Of a DNA stretch of 64,000 nt, positions 21,995-33,549 are shown piece after piece (position 1 is the first letter of the stretch; each line of letters begins with the position of its first letter). A program made the translations under genes and the position numbers. The notes under the pieces were generated by a model that made no database searches, was not told the DNA's origin, and saw only the letters and a list, made by a program, of their open reading frames with translations. The stretch is from Fragilaria radians (taxonomy: Eukaryota; Bacillariophyta; Fragilariophyceae; Fragilariales; Fragilariaceae). The stretch covers positions 1 to 64,000 of the forward strand of contig CAAAJI010000060.1 of NCBI GenBank assembly GCA_900642245.1, given 5' to 3'.

Positions 21995-22906
21995 ATGTGG
22001 TCAACAGTATCAATCCTTGCAAAGCGATTCGGTCAAGTGCGTTTATCCAATTATTTGCCATCAACACCAATAGTAGCATCATCGGCAGTTTCTTCACATT
22101 TCCATTCCAACTATGATAGTCCTATTGGTGTGATATCCGTAAGAACCTTTGCCAAGAAAGCAAAAGGGGGCTCGAGTAATAAGAAGAAAACTCAAATGCA
22201 AGGGACTGATCTGGTTGTCAAAAAGGTGAGACTTCTATCAAATGTAACTTTATTCGACGTTTTGAATGTACAGTGCCTACATTTCCTTTGTCAATTTTGT
22301 CTGATTTGTCTAAATTTTCCTTAGACAAAGGATACGACTCAACGTGATGATTGGTTGAAATTTCAAGAATCCATATCAGTTCGTGGTTTCGACACTGGTC
22401 AAGATAGGGTGAAGGTCCAAGTGAAGAAATATTATGACGTTCTGGATGCATCTCGACGTGGAAAGAAAGAGGAAACAACTACTCGACCTCAACGACCACT
22501 TCTTCAGGGTCAGTATCGTCCACTTCGGTACTCAGAGGAGGAGACAGAACGATTGTTGGCTCAAGCCTATGCAGCTTTACCACCAAAAGAAGGTAAACGT
22601 GGTAATCGACAGGCGAAACGTCACAGACGTCGACAATTCCTTGGACGGAAGATGAAGAGGATATGCAAAATAAACTATGGACGTAAGACACATGAACGCC
22701 TTATGTTGAAACGGAGTGCCAATGCAAAAGCGATTAGGGCCATCAAACAAGAAGCTCCCGAAATGCGAAAACGTGATGCCATCTATCAACAATTCGTTTT
22801 GACCAAGTGGGTTGAGGCTACCTTTATGGGAACTGCTGCTGCACTTAAGGCACAGGCATCAGAAGATGACAAGACTGGTGTCGAAAAAAAAAGAAACTTT
22901 GAGTAG
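21995..22906 (+). CDS. Basic organelle-type protein, probably mitoribosomal (two exons)
   Basis: Exon 1 is 21995-22225 and exon 2 is 22325-22906; the intron has a GTGAGA donor and a CCTTAG acceptor and is in phase 0. The product is 270 residues. The N-terminus (MWSTVSILAKRFGQVRLSN, then Ser-rich to SVRTFAKKAKGG) looks like a mitochondrial presequence with a cleavage site near the Arg-Thr-Phe-Ala. The rest is very basic: EGKRGNRQAKRHRRRQFLGR, then KMKRICKINYGRKTHERLML and KRSANAKAIRAIKQE. The charge, size and targeting fit a ribosomal protein or ribosome-assembly protein of the mitochondrion, but I cannot name the family. The gene converges with the next one. Confidence 0.6.
22226..22324 (+). 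other. Spliceosomal intron, 99 bp
   Basis: GTGAGA donor and TTTTCCTTAG acceptor between in-phase exons of the basic organelle-type gene. Confidence 0.8.
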
Positions 22907-23251
22907 ATATAACAATGGAACTTTTTAATTAGGGTGTGGTGGAACTTTCCTCCGTGACGCTTAGAACTTAGAGTCTCAATTTCTCATCGGAACTAGTTTA
23001 TTGTATAGACTGAGCTCAACCATTCTTGCACTATATTTTTTCATTGTATGCATGCGAGAAGTTACGTCCTCATTTAGACTAGGATATAAATGAAACGAGT
23101 TCAATAATGTTCATCTAATAAATGTTTCCTTAGGTTCGAACTAGTTTTGGATTATCAGGTGAATGCGAGAGTAGAATAATTGCGTTTACGAGCGCCAGAT
23201 TATTATGTCACTTGAGACCTCTAGTTTCCACTAGTTAACACCTTTCATCTT
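22907..23251. other. Convergent intergenic region
   Basis: About 345 bases between two converging genes, holding both 3' ends. Nothing else seen. Confidence 0.5.
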
Positions 23252-24946
23252 CTAATGTTTCCAGTTTAGTAATAATTCCTTGGTTTCCTTTAGTAGCATG
23301 TCATGCCTGACATTCTGGTTTTGTCGTAGAACTTCAAGGAGTGCAACCGACGAGGTGTGACGACGGGCCAGGTAGTCCAGACAACGCGTCACTAAGGTTG
23401 CTTCGTGTACTGAAGCCAATCGCGTCCCCACAACAACTGAGGGGAAGCGACTCCCTCCGAGCAAATCTTCTACTAATGATTGTACAACTGCTCGTCGAGT
23501 CCAAGGGGAGGGGGTGGATGAAGTACTCCATTCATTCAATGCAGTTTCATCGTATTTAGACAAAGTCGTGAGAGCATTTGCCAATATTCGCAGGGACAAG
23601 GATCGCATCCAACCGCCATGGTGTGCGTCTTCGTGATAACACTTTGTGCTTGAGCGAGATGAAAAAGCTTTATTGACATCCTCGTTGGTTTCTAATGTTT
23701 CTGAAAGTATAGCAAGGTTGGTTTCCGCATCGGACGGTAACTCGCGATCTCGTATCAACCGAATCAAAAAATCTTGAATGCCTTCAAGAGTCGACGATGC
23801 TTCTGAATCTTGATTAACATCACCTAAAATAGCCCAACTTGCTTGAATCGCCAATTCTTTACCTGAGGATGTTTCATCGGTAAGTAGTGCCAAGGATTCC
23901 AATCCAAGTTGTTGTGCCTCGAGGCGATCCTTGTGAATCAATTCCAAAGCTCGTTCCATGGATTGAGTGACACATACTGATCGAGCAGCGCGTTTGGCAG
24001 GTCGATTCACTCCTTCGTCGTCATTGTAGCATACTGCATCATCCTCCTCCTTCCATTCGTTATATGGCCGTTGTCTTCGAGTCTTTTCCAAGCGAGGAAA
24101 GTCGAATGGAGATGTCCGGTACAATGATGACTTGGATGCATTATTGGAGTGGCTCGCATTCAATCCTTTCGATGCTTGAAGAATGGCACGTGCATGAGGG
24201 TGAAAGGATAAATTGGATCCTCGCTGTCGAACAATCTCCACCAAAACAGAATCCGAAATACAACTAGAGGTTTTCGATGCCATGATAGATTGGAGGGAAG
24301 CGTGTAAGGGATCACCTCGATATAAATGAATCGTGAAATGTACTCGATCGACTGTCATGCAAGTAGCTGTGTGCTATAAGTCATGTAATTAGCATTTCAA
24401 TGGGGAACGGAGTGTTGAATCCAAGTGTGAGAAGGAGGAGAAGAGATTGAAATGGAGGGTTAATTATTAGCAATGACTTACAGCTTCATCGTCAAATTCA
24501 ACTGAAATAGATCGCATCATAAGACAGTGGGCAATACGTGATGCCACTGTAGAAGGAGATGCATCTGAAATAAGGACTGTACACTGTGGATTCAAAGGAG
24601 GATAAAATGGTGGCAAGGGTTGAAGAGAGGCATCATCAAGAATCCAAGGCGATCGATACAAAGGGAATACAGGAATTTCAGATGTATCTAGATCCACTCG
24701 AATGTCTCTCAGCAATGACGGTCTGGACAGCTCTTTACCATTCATAAAATGTGAGCCTTCATTGAAATCTGCATTGACATTCAACTCCGAATTAGCGACT
24801 GGAGAAGAAATGAAAGAACGAATCAAGTTTTCATCTGAGGTATTTTTCGAGACGGGCGATGATCTTGCGATAGAAGGTGGGCGTCCAAGTTGTGTGGGGC
24901 GAGCAATCGATGTCGGTCGAGCCATGACATTGTTCGCGACACTCAT
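23252..24946 (-). CDS. Unrecognised two-exon protein, 528 residues
   Basis: Exon 1 is 24946-24482 (155 residues) and exon 2 is 24373-23252 (373 residues). The 108-bp intron has a GTAAGT donor and a TTATAG acceptor, phase 0. Across the junction the reading is SVEFDDEA then HTATCMTVDRVHFTIHLYRG, a strand-rich block that makes sense only when spliced. The N-terminus is Ser/Pro-rich (SIARPTQLGRPPSIARSSP). The C-terminal 230 residues look helical, like an armadillo or HEAT-type solenoid: ERALELIHKDRLEAQQLGLE, then SLALLTDETSSGKELAIQAS. I do not recognise a named family. The start is the first ATG. The exon pair itself is well supported. Confidence 0.7.
24374..24481 (-). other. Spliceosomal intron, 108 bp
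   Basis: Canonical GTAAGT donor (24481-24476) and TTATAG acceptor (ending at 24374), phase 0. Confidence 0.85.
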
Positions 24947-26172
24947 GGAACGAGTGGTAAGGTTTTTCCCTTGTTGGAATTTTGATAGGTTTAGATCGGC
25001 TCAAAATGACCGTTTCGTTTTCTCAAAGGAAAAAATTAGGTAGAAGAGTTCTTGAAAAGGTGTCGCAACAGTGGAAGAGGTCTGCCAAAATTTGGTGAAG
25101 AACCCTCTTGAGACCTCTTCAAGAATCGAATAAGTTTAAGTTCGAACGTTCGAGTATGATCTTATTCAAAGTTATATATATTTTATCATGAAGCACATGT
25201 AAAATAGCGGTCAAGGGAGAATTTTCTGCTGTTGCTATTGGATCTCTTGAATCTCACACAAGTGCACTTGTTCAAAAACACAGATTCATTCATGTAGACG
25301 AGAATTCTTAGTAAATCAAATTGTTGGGCCAGATTTCTCAATAATTCACAAGTGACCTCGCAATTACGATAGTGTAGTTCGAGCAAAATTGACATGTTCC
25401 ATGCCGCTTTGTTGGTACACTTCATCACTTGACAACTATTGCTCATTGCAAAGGAGACATTGTCGAGGATGAAATGTTATTACTGTAACCCTGATAAATC
25501 GAGATTAGGAATTAGAAACATTACATTAGGCAACTACTACCTTTTTAAGCGAATGTAGTTTGTACCAAGCACTTAAATACGTTCCCGAAATATAGCATGG
25601 CGTTGGCGTCAATTGTAAATGCAAAGTGATTTATCTATATGTTAAACAACGTTCATGGCTTAGGAAATAAAAACGAGATATCACAAATAAGATTGTTTGC
25701 AAAAACATATGGAAGATAAAATAATTTATCTTACTCGAAGTAAGAGTTCAAGAGAATGTAGTGAGAACATTATTATTAGCAAATAAATAAATAAGCCGTA
25801 TCAGCAACATCAGGAATCAACCTTTACTTTTAGGATTGTAAACACACGTCTGGAAAACTTTAGGTTGGCAGGCTATTCAAAGATTTGAAAATAAATTTTC
25901 ATCACTATCTCCATTTATCAAGGAGCCAACATAATATGAAATGTAGAAAAGAATGATCCATAAACAAATGAAAATCACGTTAAGTAATGAGGCGTGAATC
26001 AGTCTAACCAAGGAATTAAGCATAAGCTTGAATGGCATATGCGAGAACAGAGAAAGGTAGAACACAGCAAGATTGGCTTGTATATCGTTTAGAAGAAATC
26101 TAGTCACAAGGAAATTCAATAAAATAGGAATGAGAATTGTCCAAAGAACAAAAACGTAATGAATCGAAGAAG
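24947..26172. other. Gene-poor region
   Basis: About 1.2 kb of AT-rich sequence that begins with the promoter of the minus-strand gene. A hydrophobic 99-codon frame (25877-26176, minus) and an 86-codon frame (25186-25446, minus) occur but lack any recognisable motif. Either could be an exon of an unseen gene; I cannot support that. Confidence 0.4.
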
Positions 26173-26869
26173 TCAATTCAACAGCCGTGAGTGAATCGGT
26201 ATTGTGACAATAAGAAGAACAGGTATCATTCTTGCAGGGGATGATGGATTAACCGGAAAAGACCTCATTCCAATGAAAAAGCAGCCTTTAAGCGCAGCTA
26301 AGGCAACACCAGCAAGGATCCAGCCAACTGCAAGTCATTTAGATAAAGATATAGATAACGAAAAAGATATGTGGCTTCAGCTAAATACTTAATGTTCTAC
26401 ATATTACATAATATTCAAGATGGGTATAATAGAAAATGGGAATTGCATACCAAATACCTTTGGTAAAATCCTTTTTATTACAGAAGACTGCGGAAGTATG
26501 CTGTTCTAGTTTCTTAATGACATCGAATGAATAAACAAGGAGAAGGATACACAGCTTAGATGAAATTTTATTAAATTGTGTAATGATTGGATCCACAAAT
26601 TTAAGTCATCTATCTCGTATATTCAACCATCAGTAGAGCAAACAATTTCACTTGAATAATTTTTGCCATACGTATTCTGTCTTAGAAACTCTAGAAGGGG
26701 CCCCTGCGTTACAACTAGAAGAAAAAGTACATGCAATTTCGTTTTTTATTGCCTTGCCACTTTGTTTGTCACACGACACAGTGATCCCCACCTCGTAAGC
26801 ACGATTACATTCCGCTACAAACCTTCCTGATACATTGATAGTTTGATATGCTTGTCTTACAGCTGTCAT
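26173..26869 (-). CDS. Candidate spliced small membrane-protein gene (low confidence)
   Basis: Three pieces on the minus strand fit together in part. The first, from the ATG at 26869 to about 26650, encodes a Cys-containing stretch (RFVAECNRAYEVGITVSCDK and IACTFSSSCNAGAP). The second ends at 26458 with VFCNKKDFTK before a GTATTTG donor. The third, 26327-26173, starts after a CTTGCAG acceptor; joined to the second it reads KVGWILAGVALAALKGCFFI and ends 51 codons into the exon at a stop. The second-to-third junction is in phase and creates a clear membrane segment, which is the main support. The link from the first to the second piece is not resolved. I do not recognise a family. Confidence 0.35.
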
Positions 26870-28943
26870 TCTATTTCATCCCAGAAATTTGAAAAAAGCG
26901 AAGGTGGAAACCAAAAATTGCAATTGGAAGATTATCAACTAAATATGCGAATATAACGGAGGAATCCATGACACACATTGAACCTGGGACACATGACCAA
27001 AACCCCGAAATATCTTTGAGAAAGCAGGATTAGATTTGTTACAAAACCAAATTCAAACCAGAAGCGCATGGTGAATTTCGAAAAAAATTAAACCATGATG
27101 CATCCTAAAAGGATGAGAAAATGGGATTATCCTTTGGAATGAAAGAGACTTTGTAAAGGAAAGTCCGATAAATAGCTACAGCGCAGAAACAACTTGAATA
27201 CAGTAAGTATTTTAATACAGAACAGAATGCAAGTAGCAATTTATTTTGACGCAGTCAATAAAGTGGTCAACAAAACAAGGGAGAAAGAAGTGAGGTACCA
27301 AATTCTGATTTTGACATCTCATATGAGTTTGGCAACGTTTTACAACTAAATAGGGAATTTCAGAAATGAATCGACCAGGAAGATTGTCTAATCGAAATGA
27401 AAATAAGTATTAGAGCTGATAAGGCTGCCAAAGAAGCTCATCAACTTGATATTCCTACGATAAACCATTAGAATTAGTGTGCTCTAAAAGCATTGTGAAA
27501 GCATGAAAATATAACCTCATACTCGGTAAATTCAAGCAGGGGAAAATGCAAGAAAATGGAAACAAAAGGTATTGCAGGAACAAATTTACTGATCAATGTA
27601 AGGATATAAAATGAAAATGGCAATTGAAAGCCATTCATACATAACGCAAATAGCAGAAAGGGATTCTACAGAATTGGCTAGAATAAAATGGACAATCATC
27701 CATGAAATGTTCGAAAGAAAGAAACAGCTAAATTGACAAAGAGATAAGATACAATGATCGAACGGAAAGAGCAAACCATGAGTCAAACTGAACATATTAT
27801 CTGAAAAATGACACAAATGAAGCCCCCAAGATAGGAGGAATTACAAATAACCTGAAAGGATTATTTCGAGAATTGACTCGTAGATATTTTCTTATTTAGG
27901 AATGAAACTTCCAGTGCAAGAGAGAAACACATCCATATAAAGTAGAGGATTGATTGTAATCAAATTCATTCGATCAGAAGATTATTTAACCAGCATCTCC
28001 ACTAAAAATCTAGGCGGGGAAACAAATGAATATCACTGCCAAAAATGGCTATTGATAATCAGAAATATCACAGGAAGAGTGCTAATTTTGAAGATATATA
28101 GGTATTGTGGCTTAAGTGAATGAGTGTGAGCTGATAAAAAATCACCTTAAGCTATGAAAACAGTTTAGGTTTGGCAAAATACATACTGAAAAAGCGGTGG
28201 CACCACAGAACTAAGACTATGAAACGAATCGGTCATCAGTGTTGGAGACAAAAAATGGCGTAAGGATCAGCGCTTGCGTTTAATTTAATTTCATTAGGAT
28301 TCAACTAAAGTCTCATAATTTTGGGTTTTAAGTTATGTTGTTGTTGCCTTTTCTAATTTGAATCAACTAGAATTTTTAATCACGCTAAAAACAACCCAAT
28401 GGGCAAAGAGAGGCATCAGTATAGAATTGTAGCAATTACCTACCGTCCGTCACATAGAAAGTATTGAGGACCACGCAGTTTGACCGGGATTTCTTGAGAT
28501 AAATATTTTATCAATCAAAATTCCAATAATTCAGTCTTGAAACTTTCATAGGATAAGAAATAATCTAATATTTAGGGGGGAAATCGTTGAGATTTATTCC
28601 AATTTTGAACTTTGCATCGTCTTTATTCCCATACCAGTCAATTTTTTTTCAATCGGGAAAATGGCATTCTAATAATGAATTAGCCTCGGGACTGGAATTT
28701 TGCTCATGTAACCGGGTTTGAGTGCTTCTCGATGTCGTATCGTGACAGAAAAAAAGTTAGAGTTCGGAGTTTACAAACAATTAAATAACTTGAAGTGAAA
28801 CGTAATCTCGTTTCCCGAACGATTTGATCTAAATAATCCATTCAATTTGGTGCGACACCTGAATGGGATAGTCGGATGCTGTGAAACAAATCTGTGGATG
28901 ACAACCATACGTGAAGAAATTGGGCTGCATATCCTAAGAGAAT
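26870..28943. other. Gene-poor region upstream of the kinase
   Basis: About 2 kb, strongly AT-rich. Frames such as 27586-27816 (minus) are hydrophobic in the way random AT-rich DNA is. No RNA gene or repeat recognised. Confidence 0.45.
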
Positions 28944-30632
28944 ATGAATCCACCAAGAAAGGAAAGCAAGAGCCCTATGGTCCAACCGGGAAGTAACCTG
29001 ATTAATGAAAGTCCTATTCTGTCAAGCACGATGGGACGCGTCGCTGGAGATGAAGCATTGCGCTATTCCAGAGATTTCGAGAAAAACTCAAACCTCGCTA
29101 AAAGGTCAAAAAGGCGCAATGTCACTAAGCTACGATGGAGTGACTTACAAATTGGAAAGCTCCTTGGGGAAGGAAACTTTAGTCATGTTTACGAAGTGAA
29201 GCTAATTTACCGTGATGATCTTCCAGACACTGACACAATAGCGACTGGAAGTGATACAATCCAAGATGACGTATGGAAAAAGACGTCTAGTAATTGGAAA
29301 AACCCAAATGTCGAAAACGATGCTGATATATGGGATCTAGTATCAGTTGCCGACTATTCAGGCTCGGATTCAAATGAAGAAGAATCAGAGCCTGAAGAAT
29401 TGCGTAAATGTAAGGTGAAAGAACGTGTCTATGCATTAAAGCATTTGCATCCAAATGTAACAAAGAAACAAAAAGTATTTACAGCAAGCGCAATCGACCT
29501 TGTCATCGAGGCGAAAATTCTTTCTTGTTTGGACCACCCCAACATCGTGAAACTATATGGAGTAACCGAAGGTAGTGTGAATAAACTTTTCACAGATCAT
29601 GGATACTTTTTGCTACTCGACCGCCTAACTACTACATTAGAGGACAAGATACTTGAATGGAAAGCCATAGATGCAATTTGTTCCCTTAAGTCAGTATCAC
29701 CTCCTTCATCGCTGCGTCGACATTCCGTAAAACAAAAGTCGTTCCGTCGGCGAAATGATAATACTGGTGAAGAAGATAATCCATCATCATCACAGCAAAA
29801 AGATCAAGAAAAGGCTTTGATGCATCGAATAGGCGCCGTGGCCATTGACATAGCTAAGGGATTGGAATATCTGCATGCTAATCGTGTTATCTTTAGAGAC
29901 CTTAAGGTAAGAATTGAAACAATGTTATGCACTGCATTTTTTGGACTTCGGCATATGGTATTGTCTGACACATGCTTTTGAATTCAGCCATCCAATGTCG
30001 GCTTCACAAAATCTCATCGTGTAAAAATATTTGACTTCGGGTTGGCGCGGGAGATAACTGACAGCTCCAGAAAGCTGACAGGTAATACAGGAAGTCTCCG
30101 GTACATGGCACCGGAAGGTAAGTGATTACGGGATGAGATAAACTTGCTTTCAGGATGTCATCCCTTACCAAGGTACTTTATTCCATATTCGTAAGTGAAT
30201 CGAAGAGAGCATTACAGTCTTCCCGCAGATGTCTATTCGTATGGAATCATGCTTTGGGAAATGGCTGTTTGTTACAAGCCGTTTAAAGGCATGTCAGTTG
30301 AACAGCATGCAGACTTTGTCATTAATCAAGGATACAGACCAAAGATTAGTGCAGTGCCTGGGTCTGAAGCTTTGAAGAAATTAATGCAGAGTTGTTGGTC
30401 TCAAGTACCTGAAGAGAGACCTCGTTTTACAGAAATAAGATTGGCTTTAGTTCATGAAATTGAATCTCATCGTCGACAAGAAGAGCTTGGTGAGATCGAG
30501 CGTCAACGAAAAATTGCTCCCAAAACTGGAGCTTTACGTATGAAAATGATGCGGCAACGCAGATCCACAGCTACAGCAACGTATACGAAAGGGGGAAATG
30601 AGGGATTTTTTGATGCAATCCCATTTTCATAA
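28944..30632 (+). CDS. Protein kinase with long insert after the glycine loop (three exons)
   Basis: Exons 28944-29906, 29988-30117 and 30196-30632 join in phase to 509 residues. The glycine loop is LGEGNFSHVYEV (about 74-85). The VAIK-type lysine is K166 (YALKHL); between them lies an acidic insert of about 70 residues. The C-helix Glu is near 189 (LVIEAKIL). The catalytic loop is RDLKPSN (319-324), with Asp at 319-320 region, DFG is at 337-339, and MAPE at 361-364. All key residues are present, so it should be active. A second insert (about 250-290) is Ser/Lys-rich. The tyrosine-kinase-like look (GTxxYMAPE, YSYGIMLWEM) suggests the TKL group of Ser/Thr kinases. It is clearly related to the intronless kinase at 50386-51612. 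Substrate unknown. Confidence 0.88.
29907..29987 (+). other. Spliceosomal intron, 81 bp
   Basis: GTAAGA donor and ATTCAG acceptor. It splits the catalytic loop between RDLK and PSNVGF. Confidence 0.85.
30118..30195 (+). other. Spliceosomal intron, 78 bp
   Basis: GTAAGT donor and CGTAAG acceptor, just after the MAPE motif of the kinase. Confidence 0.75.
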
Positions 30633-33549
30633 GTTGTACGCCCTCCCTTCCTCCTCTCTACTTTTATCAATAAGGTGGTTTTCGATTTAGACTGAAGTAG
30701 AGATTAGTAAAAGAAGACAATTTGTGAAATACAGACAGCTATCAACATGTTGGCCGCCTAGTGAATTCAACACTAGTTCTATTCTTTTCAATTCCTAGGC
30801 CAGAAAGTGGCATAAAAATAAAGGGGAGATAATTTCTATTGCGTCATTACACAATTAAGCTCTATGGATTGACATCCAAATGATTTTTTGAATGTATTCA
30901 AATGAGCTAATTTATCTTAGTCGTATCTCTTAAGGCTACCCTTCTTTGAACTTGATGATAGAATGTTGAACAAAATGTATTCTATTCAAAAAATAAAATA
31001 TTTTTTGTTAAGAAGTTACTGAATTATAAATATTATGAATCACACAAACTACATTTTTGCATGCATCTCAAATTACTTTTCCAAGAGCATTTTTCTTAAG
31101 AGGCTCGTCTAAGGCAACAAGGAGCTTAGCATCACGGATACTTGTAATTCCGTAAATGAAGCCCAATCAATTCAGTAGATATAAAGGAGAGACATAAGTT
31201 GAAGAAAAATATGGAATTTACAAATAAAACATGAGGTTTGGACATCTGACTGTAAGGAAACCATGATAGAGTTGTAAATACTAACAATGATGCCTTATTG
31301 CGGCATAGAAAAAGAAATATGGAAACTTGTTATGGATCGAACAACGTTGGCAGACAAGAAAATCAGGAAATGCCCAATGTAATGTTACCGTCGCCTTAAA
31401 GATATTGTTTTCGTATATTTTGTGAATATTTCATTTTCAATCTAAAAATTGTCAACGTCTAAGTCCTAACCTCCTCATGAGAGCCAGCAATGGAAAACTA
31501 ACATCTGCCATGGACTGATCTTAATTCTATCACGACCCTTGATTACGCCTTACAACTCCTAAAAGTTGTCTATATACAATTTGAATCTCCCAACTTCGGA
31601 TGCCGTCACATTGCACACTGTGTGCCTTCGTAGATTTCAATTTATCTTTAATCCTGAGGAATAGAGAAAAATTCACATCGGTCAATGCTTATTGATTGGA
31701 AGACTTCCGGAACCATCAAATTTGAATTCAGCCTACTCATTACTCTGAATAATATTCATCAAATATTTGCTACGTGATTTAATGAAGCAACGTATATTGT
31801 TTATTTATTTAGGTTATTTTTACGCAATACAACTTTTGGTTCTGGTATTTTTCGCTTAAGAAATTCTGTACTGAGACTATTCTTTGGATAAGGTCAGATT
31901 GTTCGAGGAATATATTGGACGTTACGAGAACATCTTAGTAAATCTCAGCAATTCCTAGTATTGCAATCTCTTGAGGAAACGTTGGATTCACGGAAGTCAA
32001 AAAAAACTAGAGATCACGGCGAAATACGCATTATGCATTTGCCTATCTTAATATAAAGTAATACGCATTTCATATGTACTAAACAGATTTCAATTCTACG
32101 CAAATATAGTTTAGGAAAGGAAAGAACATTATTTATTGAATAGACCTGTTCATAAATGGTTTAATGAAGTTACTAATCTGAATATTATGAGGTTCGTTCC
32201 TTTGATGGATCCTAAGAAAATAAAATAGTTTCAATTCATATTAATTTCAAAGCAATTTCATTCAAGCTCTTAGGCAACCTTTGCTATGCATTCTTAAAAA
32301 CAGATGAAATTCGTAGCAGATTGATTTTTGGATAAAAAGTGTACCCTAGTATCTATCATTTTTCATTATAAGACATAATACTTCAAAAAGTCTTGAAAGC
32401 TAGTCTATTCTTATCAATACGAAAAAAATGTTTTTATTTTGTCTTCATTAGCCAAAGCACAATGGACATTTTCTTTTCTTAGCTCAACCTTTTCAAAATA
32501 TGAAATTTCAACATTTAGATGCGCCACTACCTCCAAAAAAAGCACATTGACAATCCTCAAGTTAAGAATCAGGTGGTCCTATGCCTTACATTGGAGTAGT
32601 ATTTGTTTTCAGGTTACACTATGATAGTTCTGGATTTGCCAAAAGGATCTTAACTAATGATCATGTCATTCACTCTGAATCAACTAGAACAATGGTCTAC
32701 AAAAAAATCTTAGCAATTAGATATTTGAGATTGAGCCCTAGGAGCAAATATGTTAGATGGTATGTTTTATTTTTAGAAATATAACCACTCATTGTACTTC
32801 AAAATGCCAAACAATGCAACTGTCGGCCTTTTGAATGAGTTTTGGAGTGCAATTCTTAAGTAAATTGCACCTGCAGGTATCAGTATCCATTAATTCTCTG
32901 ATCAGATACTCTTTTTTGATTTGCAGTGAGGTTTCATATCACAACTAGAGTGGAATACAGTGCTTTGTCCATTTAGAGCTGCCCTTTATGATGTAAATTA
33001 GCTCCATTTCAAAAGCTTTTCTTTATTCAGTAATGGAGGTCACCTAATTATAAATTGCAATCAGGAATAAACAGGTTCAAAAGACTAGGTTACATGGAAA
33101 GCCTGAGTGCAAGCTTTCCTCAGTTAAATAAATTTGATTGTACATCATAGGGTGGGGAATATTTCTTGAAAATATTGCATGCTATTTAGATTGGTGAAAG
33201 AATGTGGATAATTTTTGGATTGAGGAAAGAAGAGCTTTTTTGAAACTTAGTTTTGTCAACACTAAAAAGTTGTGGAAAGTGTGCAGTTTAAGGGCTTTTC
33301 AAACGCTTCACATGCATTAATTAATGCAATTCTTAGGCATGCTGCAACTTTCAACAGCGTAACTCATTAAAGATGGATAGAGTTCTATCCTTGGAGATAT
33401 TGATGAAGCAAATCAAGTGTCATGGCTCAATAACTCTTTCAGAAATTTGGCTTTATGGCAACGGAGAACAAATCTCATAGCATTGAGCGGAAAAAGATTC
33501 CCCATGCTTTGAGCCCATTTCACATATAGATCATTTGCATAAGAAAACC
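30633..33549. other. Gene-poor region between kinase and mTERF-ankyrin gene
   Basis: 2.9 kb of AT-rich DNA. I looked for transposon protein fragments, tRNAs and snRNAs and saw none. Short frames at 32439-32784 have no motif. Confidence 0.45.

Noticed and set aside
25186..25446. 86-codon frame on the minus strand (MSNSCQVMKCTNKAAW...)
   Set aside because: No domain, no splice partner found; could be chance in AT-rich DNA.
25877..26176. 99-codon strongly hydrophobic frame on the minus strand
   Set aside because: Hydrophobicity alone is expected from AT-rich codons; no conserved pattern, overlaps the stop of the candidate spliced gene.
27586..27816. 76-codon hydrophobic frame on the minus strand
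   Set aside because: AT-rich composition, no motif, no context.
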